Positions 9,292 through 17,423 of a stretch of DNA of 64,000 nt are shown here, in pieces. Each line of letters starts with the position of its first letter. The first letter of the stretch is position 1. This DNA comes from a bacterium. GTDB taxonomy: Bacteria > RUG730 > JAAEPJ01. Position numbers and translations under genes: made by a program. The stretch spans positions 3,569 to 67,568 of the forward strand of contig JAAEPJ010000048.1 in NCBI GenBank assembly GCA_024222485.1, given 5' to 3'. The notes beneath the pieces were generated by a model. That model made no database searches. It worked only from the letters and a program-made list of their open reading frames with translations, and was not told the DNA's origin.

Positions 9292-10431
9292 TTATTTTAA
9301 ATATTTATCTAATATATTTTGTTTTTCTTCTTTTACTTTTGCTAGGTAGTTTTTTGAGTCTTCAATTTCTTTTTCTAAAGGCTCTATTTGTTTTAATATT
9401 TTTTGTTGGTCGGAGATAGGGGGGAGGGGGATTTTCAAAGTTTTTACTCTATCTATATTTAAATTATTTACAACAGATCCTTTTGACTTATTTATTAATT
9501 GAGCTTGAATTTTATCACTTATCAATATTTGATATAAATAATCTTTGTTTAAACTAATATCAATATCTTTAAAAATAAGCCAACCATCATGAACACACCC
9601 ATCTATTTTTAATATATACGGTCTACCAGAACTCATAGAGTTAGATAATATAAAGTCTCCTTTACTAACATATCTGGATTTCAAAATTCCTTTTTTTATT
9701 ATTCTTTGCTTAGTTGATGTTATATATTTATCATCTTCTTTAACATCCCCAATTTTTATCCAATTTATTCCTTCTTTATTTTTTGTTATATAGTTTTGAA
9801 TTGGTCTTGGAGATGCACCTCTTACAATATTCATTAAATTTTCCAATTTTAATAAATTAAAATTTTTAGCATTTAATGTATTGATAATATTTTTTATATT
9901 TTCTTCATTTTCCTTTATTACCTCATTTGCTTTTTCTTCCTGCTGTTCTATTTCTTCAATATCTGAAATGATTTGTTTTTGAATTTCAAGAGGGGGGAGG
10001 GGGATTTTAAATTTTAAAAGATTATTCCCGTTTAAATTATTAATATTTTGACTTACAAAAAGATATTTATAATTTTCAAAATATTTTGTATTTAACATAG
10101 CAAACAAATATTTATTATCAATAATATTTTGTTTTGTATTTCTTATAACACCACAAAAACCACCAAAGTAAGCATGTTCAAAGTTTTTTTCTATAAAACA
10201 AGATTTTCCTAAATGTTTAATGCTTCCACTTGAGGTACAAATAAAAATATCTTCTTTTTTTAAAATTTTATCTTTATTTATTTTAAAATTTTCTTTTAAA
10301 TATTTTTCTTCTGTTAAATCTATTTTTGTTTTTTCTAAAGAAATATTTGAGGCAGTAAGTATTCTTATATTTGTTTTATTTTTACTTTCATCTTTTGACT
10401 TGCTATAAGTAATTCCTTGAACAAACTGCAC
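9292..10431 (-). CDS. hsdS: Type I restriction specificity subunit HsdS (frameshifted from hsdM)
   Basis: This is the specificity subunit that selects the DNA target of a type I methylase. Two target-recognition domains are each followed by the conserved KIPLPPLEIQKQI or KIPLPPISDQQKIL block and a coiled-coil spacer (EEIEQQEEKANEVIKENEEN). A GTG at 10431 opens the reported frame, but the frame is open further upstream to the end of hsdM and encodes IKIESKYALTQINSIDEV, the normal beginning of an S domain. One extra A in the A9 tract at 10482-10490 would fuse hsdM and hsdS into a single protein of about 1151 residues. The two G-rich tracts at about 9417-9434 and 9991-10004 mark the duplicated half-domains. 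Confidence 0.85.
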   Translation of the reverse strand: MQFVQGITYSKSKDESKNKTNIRILTASNISLEKTKIDLTEEKYLKENFKINKDKILKKEDIFICTSSGSIKHLGKSCFIEKNFEHAYFGGFCGVIRNTKQNIIDNKYLFAMLNTKYFENYKYLFVSQNINNLNGNNLLKFKIPLPPLEIQKQIISDIEEIEQQEEKANEVIKENEENIKNIINTLNAKNFNLLKLENLMNIVRGASPRPIQNYITKNKEGINWIKIGDVKEDDKYITSTKQRIIKKGILKSRYVSKGDFILSNSMSSGRPYILKIDGCVHDGWLIFKDIDISLNKDYLYQILISDKIQAQLINKSKGSVVNNLNIDRVKTLKIPLPPISDQQKILKQIEPLEKEIEDSKNYLAKVKEEKQNILDKYLK

Positions 10432-10454
10432 TTCGTCAATCGAATTTATTTGAG

Positions 10455-12746
10455 TTAACGCATACTTACTCTCAATTTTAATTTTTTTTTATTATTCAAA
10501 TTGATTGAATTATCAAAAGTTTTTAAATCAAAAGTCATTAAGTCTGATAATCTTAAATAATCTATATGTTCTTTGAGTGGGTGGCTTTCTAATTGTTTTA
10601 AATCCTCTATATCTTTTTCTAAATCTTTGCCTTTAAAATTATTCAAAATATAAGAGTTCATTTTTTCTGTGTCTTCTAAATTTTCAGCATTATATAGCTT
10701 GCTTTCAACATTCCCTTCTTCATCTTTATCAATATGAATACCTTCACAGCCTCTACGGTTTGAAAATTCATAACCATAAAATTCTTTTTCTTTTGCTTTA
10801 TCTTTAGAATCACCTAAAACTATTTTTTGCGGATATGCTGTTAAAAAATAAAATAATTTTTGTTTTTCTACTTTTATAATTTCTTCTTGTGAAAGTCCTT
10901 TGTATTCCTTATAAATTTCACTTTGCTTTGCTTTGCTTTGCTTTGCTTTGCTTTGCTTTGCTTTGCTTTGCTTTGCTTTATCTGTAAGTTCATCTTTTAA
11001 AATACTTACATAATCATTAAAATTTAAATCTTCATAAACATTTTTAACATAAATTGAAAAAGCATTTTGAATATTATTAACAGTTATATCATTATAATTG
11101 CCTAAAAAGTCATTTACATATTTATCTATTTCACTATGAATAAGATTATTTTTTCTTTGCATAAATAAAATAATAGTTTTAGTACCAGTTGCCATAAAAG
11201 CATTGCTTCCTAAAGAAACAATAGCTTTTATATCAAAATATTTTAAAAGCAATTCTCGAGTTTTTGTGTAAATCCCTCCATTACTCAAAATTGATATTGG
11301 CAAAACAACTCCAGCAACACCATTTTCTTTTAATAACTGTTTTGTTCTTTCAACAAATAAACATTCTATTTCAGAGCTTTTATCTGTTAGATAATTGTAT
11401 AAATCAAAACATTCATTGCCATCTACTAAATTATTTTTAAAGCCACTAACAGAATAAGGAGGGTTAGCAACTAATATATCAAAAACAGGGTTTTCTTTTT
11501 GATTTTCTTCTGTTTTTAAAATATCTTTATATTTTCTATTAGTAAAAGGAGCGAGTCCATCAGTTGACATTACATTTGCATCACCATCACCATTTAAAAA
11601 GGAACTTACTTTTGAAGTTTTAACAAGTCTGTAATCTTTTTCTATGCCATAAACATATTTTTTACTCCATAACAAATCTTCTTTTAAAGATTTAAAGTTT
11701 TTAACCGCTTGACTTGGGCCTTTAATGTCTTTTTCTTTAATATTTTTAACATAACTATCTATTTCATCCATAATTTCTATTAAAAAATGACCACTTCCAC
11801 AAGCATAATCTATAACATAAGGTAAAAAATGAATTTCTAAATTATTATTTTTTCTATCTATGATTTCTTTAATGGGAAGGGATTTGCAAATAAATCTTGT
11901 TAATGGGATAGGTGTAAAAAACTGACCCGCTTCTTGCTTAATTCCTGTATTTAAAAGCAATTCAAAAAAAACACCTAAATATTGATGTTTTTTAGAATAT
12001 TTAATTTTAAAATTTTCAAGTAGCTTTACTACTTCTTTTACTATCTCAGCATTTTCTTCAAAAGTTTCTTTATTATAAACTTCTTTAAAAGAAAATTCTT
12101 GAGAGCTTCTATAATATCTTAATTCTTTAAATGCTTTTTTTAGTTTTTCATCTGTTCCATCTGTTCTAGCTTTTAATTTTAAAAGATTTTCAAAATCTTC
12201 TTCGCTTATGTCAGATAAAATTACATCAATATAATTTTCATTTCCTTTTTTATAAAGAAAATTTAACCGATTAAATAGAATTTCAGAAGTATCATTTTTT
12301 TTAACTTGAAACTGTAGCTCTTCTTTGGGAAATCTTATTTTATCATCTTCATCTTGAATTTTACATATGAATAAATTAAAAATTTTGTTAAAAGCATTTG
12401 TTTTATCTGAAACTATATGTCTTCTTAATATTTCTGCAAATTGATTAAAGATTGTTCCGCCATCTGATTCTTTTAAATCTTTCAAATCTTCATAAGTTAA
12501 ACCAATATTTTTAAAATCATAAACATTGATTGTATCTTCAAATATTCCTTTTTTATTAAAAGATTTATCCCAACTATCAAATATTTCTTGTTCATTATCT
12601 CCTTTTAAATTTTCGGTATCAATAATTTCACTTATATACTCTAAATTGTTATTTTCAAATTGTGACGCATATAGACAAATAGCTTTAACTTTTTTATCTT
12701 GTCGATAGTAGCTTAAAAGGTGTTGCAATAATACCTTTCCTTCCAA
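10455..12746 (-). CDS. hsdM: Type I N6-adenine methyltransferase HsdM, repeat-containing, 5' truncated
   Basis: This is an adenine methylase subunit. It contains the HsdM helical domain (FNQFAEILRRHIV, FNKIFNLFICKI), SAM motif I DYACGSGHFLIEI and the catalytic motif IV NPPY (VANPPYSVSG). Near residue 600 it carries a perfect SSR that encodes KAKQS repeats. The TTG start at 12746 lies inside a remnant of another gene (12694-12810), so the original N-terminus seems lost; relatives are probably longer. No hsdR is present in the window, so the locus would modify DNA without known cutting, unless a nuclease domain was in the lost part. The stop is TAA at 10455, overlapping the open hsdS frame. Confidence 0.85.
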   Translation of the reverse strand: MEGKVLLQHLLSYYRQDKKVKAICLYASQFENNNLEYISEIIDTENLKGDNEQEIFDSWDKSFNKKGIFEDTINVYDFKNIGLTYEDLKDLKESDGGTIFNQFAEILRRHIVSDKTNAFNKIFNLFICKIQDEDDKIRFPKEELQFQVKKNDTSEILFNRLNFLYKKGNENYIDVILSDISEEDFENLLKLKARTDGTDEKLKKAFKELRYYRSSQEFSFKEVYNKETFEENAEIVKEVVKLLENFKIKYSKKHQYLGVFFELLLNTGIKQEAGQFFTPIPLTRFICKSLPIKEIIDRKNNNLEIHFLPYVIDYACGSGHFLIEIMDEIDSYVKNIKEKDIKGPSQAVKNFKSLKEDLLWSKKYVYGIEKDYRLVKTSKVSSFLNGDGDANVMSTDGLAPFTNRKYKDILKTEENQKENPVFDILVANPPYSVSGFKNNLVDGNECFDLYNYLTDKSSEIECLFVERTKQLLKENGVAGVVLPISILSNGGIYTKTRELLLKYFDIKAIVSLGSNAFMATGTKTIILFMQRKNNLIHSEIDKYVNDFLGNYNDITVNNIQNAFSIYVKNVYEDLNFNDYVSILKDELTDKAKQSKAKQSKAKQSKAKQSEIYKEYKGLSQEEIIKVEKQKLFYFLTAYPQKIVLGDSKDKAKEKEFYGYEFSNRRGCEGIHIDKDEEGNVESKLYNAENLEDTEKMNSYILNNFKGKDLEKDIEDLKQLESHPLKEHIDYLRLSDLMTFDLKTFDNSINLNNKKKLKLRVSMR
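10482..10490. repeat. A9 homopolymer at the hsdM/hsdS junction
   Basis: Nine T on the plus strand (A9 in the coding strand). Nine gives the hsdM stop; ten would continue into hsdS in frame. It is a natural slippage site or a sequencing indel. Confidence 0.8.
10921..10975. repeat. (CTTTG)11 microsatellite in hsdM
   Basis: Eleven perfect copies of CTTTG (CAAAG on the coding strand), followed by a degenerate copy CTTTA. Gain or loss of one unit shifts the hsdM frame, while three units restore it. The current count keeps hsdM in frame. Confidence 0.97.
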
Positions 12747-12810
12747 GCTCAGCAGTTATTAAATGCTAGCCAATTTGTCCTGTTAATTTAGTATTTAAAC
12801 CAGTTGCCAT
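12694..12810 (-). pseudogene. Remnant of a GQIGE-type protein (possible nuclease) gene
   Basis: The frame MATGLNTKLTGQIG, then TAG (12766-12768), then HLITAELGRKGIIATPF resembles the start of a conserved protein family (MATGLNTKLTGQIGEYLVxAEL) that I associate with PD-(D/E)XK-like folds. It is cut by a stop after about 38 codons, and its 3' part is replaced by the truncated hsdM. It follows vsr by 24 bases and has its own AAAGG ribosome site. It marks a deletion or recombination junction. Confidence 0.5.
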
Positions 12811-12834
12811 AAAATTATACCTTTAACACATTAT

Positions 12835-13248
12835 TTATATTTTTAACGCATCTTTTATTTGCATTGATATTTTGTCAATAATATCAAAATCTTTAACTTC
12901 ACATTCCCATATTACAAATACATTCCATCCGTTTTTTTTAAGGCACTCTGACACTTCTTTAAATCTATCTATATTTCTTTTAAACTTGCTATCCCAATAT
13001 TCTGTATTGCTTTTAGGTATTGTTGCTCGTTTACAGTTATGCCTGTGCCAAAAACATCCATGCACAAAAATAACTGCTTTATATTTTGCCAAAACGATAT
13101 CAGGCTTGCCGATAAGAATTTTAGAATGAAGCCGATATCTAAAACCTAAGGCATGCAGTCTTTTTCTAACTATAAGCTCTGCCTTAGAATCTTTACTTTT
13201 AATCTTTGCCATATTTTCACTGCGTTTTTCTACAGTTAAGTGATCCAT
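12835..13248 (-). CDS. vsr: Very short patch repair endonuclease Vsr
   Basis: This is a nuclease that nicks next to T:G mismatches made by deamination of 5-methylcytosine, protecting the genome from the partner m5C methylase. The family hallmarks are SENMAKIKSKDSKAE near the N-terminus, KPDIVLAKYKAVIFVHGCFWHRHNC with the catalytic Asp and zinc ligands, and a Trp-rich WNVFVIWECE end. At 137 residues it is normal and intact. It sits downstream of the restriction endonuclease and m5C methylase genes as part of one cassette. The start ATG at 13248 follows CAGGTG. Confidence 0.95.
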   Translation of the reverse strand: MDHLTVEKRSENMAKIKSKDSKAELIVRKRLHALGFRYRLHSKILIGKPDIVLAKYKAVIFVHGCFWHRHNCKRATIPKSNTEYWDSKFKRNIDRFKEVSECLKKNGWNVFVIWECEVKDFDIIDKISMQIKDALKI

Positions 13249-13265
13249 AACAGCACCTGCTTAAA

Positions 13266-14390
13266 TCAATTATTTAAAAAGGATCTTCTAAAATTTTCAT
13301 AGCTTCCTATTTCTGCAAAATTAATTTCAAACTTTGAGTTATCAATTTTATCAATCCTTACAGAATCTATACCTAAAAGCTGAAGTCTGGCATAAGTAAG
13401 CAGATCGCCTTCTTTAAGATTTAAAATATCTCTTAAAATCCACTTACCAAGTTCTTTATTTGAGAAAGACATTAATGCTTTGCTGTTTTCCTGACAAACT
13501 TTTGACTGCATTTCATCATTATTCGGAAGTTTTAACATAAAAGGAGTATCTCTATCAGGAAAAAAATCAGGAAAATTTCTATGAATTTCAATAGGAATAG
13601 GAATATAAACCTCATTAGAATGTCTTTTTCTGCCACCAGCATTCCACTGATTCAATCCGCTTTTTTCAAAAACAGTATAATTTCTGCCGTAAAGAGGCAA
13701 AAACACTGTCTGTTTTATTCTCTTTTCCTTTTCAAATAAAAACTGATTTTCTCTAAAAAATCTACTTAATTCTTTCAAAGGATTTTCTAAAACTTTCACA
13801 TCAAAATCGTAAATAATAGGCTCAGATACAAACCTTTTCTGCAGAGTGCTTTTTGATAAAGAAAAAAGGTATTCATTTATTTCATCATCAAAAGCAATGG
13901 AGCTTCTCTTTTGAGAGACCTTTTTTATATTGGCAATATCTATTCTATCCATAGATTCTTCAAAAATTTTAAATTTACCAACATCTCTCAAAACACAGTG
14001 ATATATTGAACTTTCTAAGTTATGAGCTTTTTCAGTAAAATCAATGCGTATATTTCTTAATTCAGCAACTTTTTCAACAAGAGCTTTCGGAGCTAAATCT
14101 TTATACAAATATCTGTCTCTGTTAAATTCAGCAACTTTTTCTATTGATCTGTAGTTTTTTGCATGAAATGTTTTAAGACCTATGCCAAGAGTTCCTTTTT
14201 TAGCATCAGAAGAAACATCACTTCGAGATAAATCTTCGGCTTCAAAGGCTTCGCAAAAAATCTTTTCTGCTACACGGTAGTATAAATAAGGAATATCAGA
14301 TTCTGAAAAAAGATTGGATAAACAACCGACTATTTCTAAAAAATCTCTATACTTAGATTTCTGTTCTTTTGTCTGATTGTTAAAAAACAT
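13266..14390 (-). CDS. Type II restriction endonuclease, NgoFVII/PLD-like
   Basis: A 374-residue protein lying between an m5C methylase and vsr, which is the place of a restriction enzyme. The N-terminal part has EDLSRSDVSSDAKKGTLGIGLKTF and YHCVLRDVGKFKIFEE. The C-terminal part has LPLYGRNYTVFEKSGLNQWNAGG and the block EVYIPIPIEIHRNFPDFFPDRDTPF. These resemble my memory of NgoFVII-family enzymes, which pair a PLD-like N-domain with a B3-like DNA-binding C-domain, but a clean HKD motif is not obvious. Target specificity cannot be read from the sequence. It starts two bases after the methylase stop, so modification is translated first. Confidence 0.65.
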   Translation of the reverse strand: MFFNNQTKEQKSKYRDFLEIVGCLSNLFSESDIPYLYYRVAEKIFCEAFEAEDLSRSDVSSDAKKGTLGIGLKTFHAKNYRSIEKVAEFNRDRYLYKDLAPKALVEKVAELRNIRIDFTEKAHNLESSIYHCVLRDVGKFKIFEESMDRIDIANIKKVSQKRSSIAFDDEINEYLFSLSKSTLQKRFVSEPIIYDFDVKVLENPLKELSRFFRENQFLFEKEKRIKQTVFLPLYGRNYTVFEKSGLNQWNAGGRKRHSNEVYIPIPIEIHRNFPDFFPDRDTPFMLKLPNNDEMQSKVCQENSKALMSFSNKELGKWILRDILNLKEGDLLTYARLQLLGIDSVRIDKIDNSKFEINFAEIGSYENFRRSFLNN

Positions 14391-14392
14391 AG

Positions 14393-15334
14393 CTATTTCT
14401 CTAACGCTTTTTTAATGTTTTCCGCAATTCTTTCAACTACAGGAATTGAAACTGAATTGCCGAATTGTTTATATAAATGCGAATCTGCAATTTCAGGAAG
14501 TTTATAATTCTTAGGGAAACCTTGAAAATTGGAACATTCTCTAGGCGTTAATTTTCTAATGCCTTTGTCATCAAGGATAATCGGCACATTATGTCCGCCT
14601 GTTCCCATATTTGCAGTTAAAGTTGGGCATACACCATTTTTATTTTCTCTTACATATTTTCTCCGCCATTGATAAACAGTGTCTTTTTTAACAACATCAT
14701 CTTTTAATTTTAAATATAAATCTTTTTTGTTATAGTAATATTTTTCATCAACTTTTTTTTCCAAACAGTCATGAATAGTTTTAGTTAAAGGAATTTTTTT
14801 AGGAAATTTAAATTCATTAAAAGCAGACTTATCTAAAAAACCAACAATATAAACTCTTTCTCTGTTTTGAGGCAAATTACCATATTCCATAGTATTTAAA
14901 ACTTTATCAGTTATTTTATATCCTAATTTTTCAAGTTCGCTGTAAATAACCTTAAGTGTATTGCCTTTATCATGAGTTTTTAAATTTTTCACATTTTCCA
15001 ATAAAAAAACTTTTGGTTTTCTTTTTTTTAAAATTCTTATAATATCAAAAAATAAATTTCCTCTACCATCTTCATCGTCAAACCCTTGTCTATACCCTGC
15101 AATTGAAAAAGGCTGACAAGGAAAGCCTCCTGTTAAAATATGAAATTCAGGTAGATCATTAACTTTAATTTTTGTAATATCTTCAAAATGCATTTCTTTA
15201 TGCTTTGAAAAATTCAAATCGAATGTTTTTTTGCAATTTGCATCAAAATCATTAGAAAATACGCTTTCAAATCCTGTATTTTCAAACCCAATTTTTATAC
15301 CGCCAATTCCTGCAAATAAATCGATAAACTTCAT
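14393..15334 (-). CDS. dcm: DNA (cytosine-5-)-methyltransferase
   Basis: This is an m5C methylase of the Dcm type. Motif I is FIDLFAGIGGIKIGFE, motif IV is the catalytic GGFPCQPFSIAG, motif VI is FLLENVKN, motif VIII is QNRERVYIVGF, and the C-terminal motifs IX-X are RKLTPRECSNFQGFP and KQFGNSVSIPV. The ATG at 15334 is preferred to the TTG at 15343 because AAAGG lies upstream at a proper distance. It protects host DNA against the adjacent endonuclease. A perfect 11-bp AT-rich inverted repeat (15365-15391) just upstream could control it. Confidence 0.95.
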   Translation of the reverse strand: MKFIDLFAGIGGIKIGFENTGFESVFSNDFDANCKKTFDLNFSKHKEMHFEDITKIKVNDLPEFHILTGGFPCQPFSIAGYRQGFDDEDGRGNLFFDIIRILKKRKPKVFLLENVKNLKTHDKGNTLKVIYSELEKLGYKITDKVLNTMEYGNLPQNRERVYIVGFLDKSAFNEFKFPKKIPLTKTIHDCLEKKVDEKYYYNKKDLYLKLKDDVVKKDTVYQWRRKYVRENKNGVCPTLTANMGTGGHNVPIILDDKGIRKLTPRECSNFQGFPKNYKLPEIADSHLYKQFGNSVSIPVVERIAENIKKALEK

Positions 15335-15364
15335 AATAATCAACCTTTTTTATTTGTTATTCTC

Positions 15365-15391
15365 ATGTATATATAATTTATATATATACAT
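15365..15391. promoter_or_regulatory. AT-rich palindrome upstream of the m5C methylase
   Basis: The arms ATGTATATATA and TATATATACAT are perfectly complementary around ATTTA. It lies 31 bases upstream of the methylase ATG in a strongly AT-rich promoter region and may be a self-control site or just low-complexity DNA. Confidence 0.4.
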
Positions 15392-15430
15392 ATTAATTAT
15401 ACTTTTTATATTATTTTTTTCCATTTTTAT

Positions 15431-15736
15431 TTAAATCATTTCCGCATTCACAAAAAAATCTGTTAAACTCATCAAATAATCATAAAGTCGATCAACCACA
15501 TTTGTTTTTTCACTATTATCCAACAGTCCCTCATAAACTTCCTCTGTTGCTGGGATTGAAATATTAAATGAATCAATACTTAAACTAAGATCACGCTTTC
15601 TAATCGTCTCAGTGGCATAAATAAAGCCTCGCACCATAATATCGCCATTATTAACAAACTGCACACTATCAACACGCCCATAAACACCTTTTAAATCAAT
15701 ACCTTTATTGTTTTTGTAATCAAATTTAATTGCCAT
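15431..15736 (-). CDS. Hypothetical phage-like protein
   Basis: A 101-residue protein (MAIKFDYKNNKGIDLKGVYGRV) with alternating beta strands and DLSLSIDSFNISIPAT, no known motif. It follows the fibre-like gene with 15 bases between them and a GGAG ribosome site, so it may be co-translated. In phages a small beta-rich protein in this place is often a fibre accessory protein; that is only positional inference. Confidence 0.55.
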   Translation of the reverse strand: MAIKFDYKNNKGIDLKGVYGRVDSVQFVNNGDIMVRGFIYATETIRKRDLSLSIDSFNISIPATEEVYEGLLDNSEKTNVVDRLYDYLMSLTDFFVNAEMI

Positions 15737-15751
15737 TTTTTATATTCTCCT

Positions 15752-16693
15752 TTAAGCTATTTTTAATATACCGTTATCATTCCAAACATCGCCTGCAACC
15801 AATCCAGTTGCAGCAGTCGAAAGTCTTTGAATATTAACGGAACTTGTATCACTTGCATTGCCTGCAATACCAATATTGCCTCCACCATTTGCAATATTTA
15901 CCTTACCATTGTTGCTACTATTCAAACCAAGCATTACACCATCAGCCGTTCTTATTTCTGCGACAGTTGTTGACTCAAATTCTAGTGTATTTGCAAAAAC
16001 CGCATTACCCCAAGAAAAAAGCTTAAGTTTTGTGCCAACTTTAACCGTTCCATCTTTCAAAACCGTCATAGCATTTGATCTTGTGCTTGAACTTCCGCCA
16101 TTGCCAATTACAAACAAAGGATCAGTATCAACCCAAGAGCCACTACTTCCCTCTAAAAGATTAAATCTACCGCAAACAAAAGAGGCATAAGCCTGTGCAT
16201 TTGCTCTATCACCAAACACTGCGGATCTTGTACCATTTGCTTCGCTATAATTACCGCCTGCAAATGAACTTGAAGCATTTGCTTCCGTGTTCCCTCCACA
16301 TGCAAAAGCCTTAGCTCCGTCTGCTTTAACACTATATCCTGCTGCTATTGCCGACAAACCGTTCGCTTCATTGTAAACACCTAATGAAACCGCATAATCG
16401 CCTCTCGCAACCGCACCTAAACCCAAGCCAATAGAATAAAGACCAATATTCTCATCATTCCATTCTGTATAAAGAGTCTTGCCTGCCCTAAATGCACCTT
16501 TACTTTTTTTTAAAAAAAATCGATTATCGTGAGCGGTATCGGTGTCATCATCCATTTGAGGCGATCCAAAAACAAAATCTTCTGTAAAACTACCTGAGAC
16601 CTGTTTAATCACACCATTTTCAATTTTAAAAAGATTTGTGCTGCTTGGAGCTTCTCCTCCGCTTTCTACCACTCTTTTTATATCTCTACCCAT
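15752..16693 (-). CDS. Fibre-like protein with YadA-head (Hep_Hag-type) repeats
   Basis: Residues about 90-190 contain repeating segments of the left-handed beta-roll type: GLGAVARGDYAVSLG, GLSAIAAGYSVKADG, AKAFACGGNTEANA, SSSFAGGNYSEANG, TRSAVFGDRANAQA. Each is about 14 residues, as in YadA head domains and phage fibres. The following part has LEGSSGSWVDTDPLFVIGNG and a C-terminal beta-rich region ending VWNDNGILKIA. There is no signal peptide or membrane anchor, so it is a phage tail fibre or structural decoration rather than an autotransporter. The ATG at 16693 has GGAGG upstream. It is the only structural-looking gene in the island. Confidence 0.7.
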   Translation of the reverse strand: MGRDIKRVVESGGEAPSSTNLFKIENGVIKQVSGSFTEDFVFGSPQMDDDTDTAHDNRFFLKKSKGAFRAGKTLYTEWNDENIGLYSIGLGLGAVARGDYAVSLGVYNEANGLSAIAAGYSVKADGAKAFACGGNTEANASSSFAGGNYSEANGTRSAVFGDRANAQAYASFVCGRFNLLEGSSGSWVDTDPLFVIGNGGSSSTRSNAMTVLKDGTVKVGTKLKLFSWGNAVFANTLEFESTTVAEIRTADGVMLGLNSSNNGKVNIANGGGNIGIAGNASDTSSVNIQRLSTAATGLVAGDVWNDNGILKIA

Positions 16694-16812
16694 TTTAATA
16701 ACCTCCAAATCAAAGATTTTGTACTCATAAAGCTAGTTTCTGCCGCATCATTTTCAATATAAAACCAACGCCCCTAACGCCCCAGCTTATGATTGATCGA
16801 CACAGCAAAAAA

Positions 16813-17034
16813 CTAACATGTAAACAACTGCTTTTTCAAGTCATTTAAAATCTTTTTAAATGGCAAAACCTCAACAGTTCCACCGTTGTAATAGTCTCTT
16901 GAAATAGCCTCGCTTTTCTCTTCATTATCAAACACAAACGCTTTCTGCTTATCATTGATACTTTCGATCCTTTCCAATCCCTGACCGCTATTAACCAAAA
17001 AAGCAGCTAAATACAAATCTGTAGTTTTAAACAT
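16813..17034 (-). CDS. DUF5659 protein, paralogue of 7251-7487
   Basis: MFKTTDLYLAAFLVNSGQGLERIESI, FVFDNEEKSEAISRDYYNGG and LPFKKILNDLKKQLFTC align along their whole length with the other island copy. The ATG at 17034 behind GGGAG is better than the upstream TTG. Its TAG stop falls at nearly the same point as the TAA of the paralogue, good evidence that TAG is a true stop here. The role is unknown. Confidence 0.75.
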   Translation of the reverse strand: MFKTTDLYLAAFLVNSGQGLERIESINDKQKAFVFDNEEKSEAISRDYYNGGTVEVLPFKKILNDLKKQLFTC

Positions 17035-17078
17035 TTCTTTTCTCTCCCTTTTTTTCAAAAGTTTTTATTTTTATTATT

Positions 17079-17423
17079 TTAAATGGACTCAATCTCTATC
17101 TCAATCGCATTACTTTTAGCACGATATTTTTTTATATTCATCTCAACAATTTTTCTATCATCAGGAATAATTTTTGCACTAACCAAATTATCCTGCAACG
17201 CCTTAACTAAGTTATCAATATCAGATGAAGCAAAGCTTTTTAAATAAAACCTGTAAAAGACTTTAAACTACTCACCATCAACCCTTTTTCTTGGCAGTAA
17301 AAACTGTAAATCTTTATCATATTTTTTATATTTTTTATATTTTTCAGTCTTAAAATGCCTGCCTTTCCAGCATTCATTTACAGACAACGGCTTGATCGGC
17401 AACCTAATCTTTAACCTCTCCAA
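17079..17423 (-). pseudogene. rusA: RusA-like Holliday junction resolvase with in-frame TAG
   Basis: RusA cuts Holliday junctions during phage recombination. The reading frame begins LERLKIRLPIKPLSVNECWKGRHFKT and ends with the family's core SDIDNLVKALQDNLVSAKIIPDDRKI, where the conserved Asp residues and Lys of the active site are visible. An in-frame TAG at 17268-17270 lies between VDGE and FKVFYRF; CAG (Gln) would be one change away. With it the gene is 114 residues, a normal size. The TTG start at 17423 overlaps the end of the upstream gene and has GGAG ahead of it. It is broken unless the amber codon is read through. Confidence 0.75.

Noticed and set aside
10220-10408. Plus-strand ORF inside hsdS
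   Set aside because: Shadow frame in AT-rich DNA, low-complexity peptide.
15858-16190. Plus-strand ORF opposite the fibre gene
   Set aside because: Antisense shadow of a repeat-rich gene with no ribosome site or family similarity.
15752-16693. Trimeric autotransporter adhesin
   Set aside because: YadA-head repeats are present, but there is no signal peptide, no stalk and no YadA anchor.
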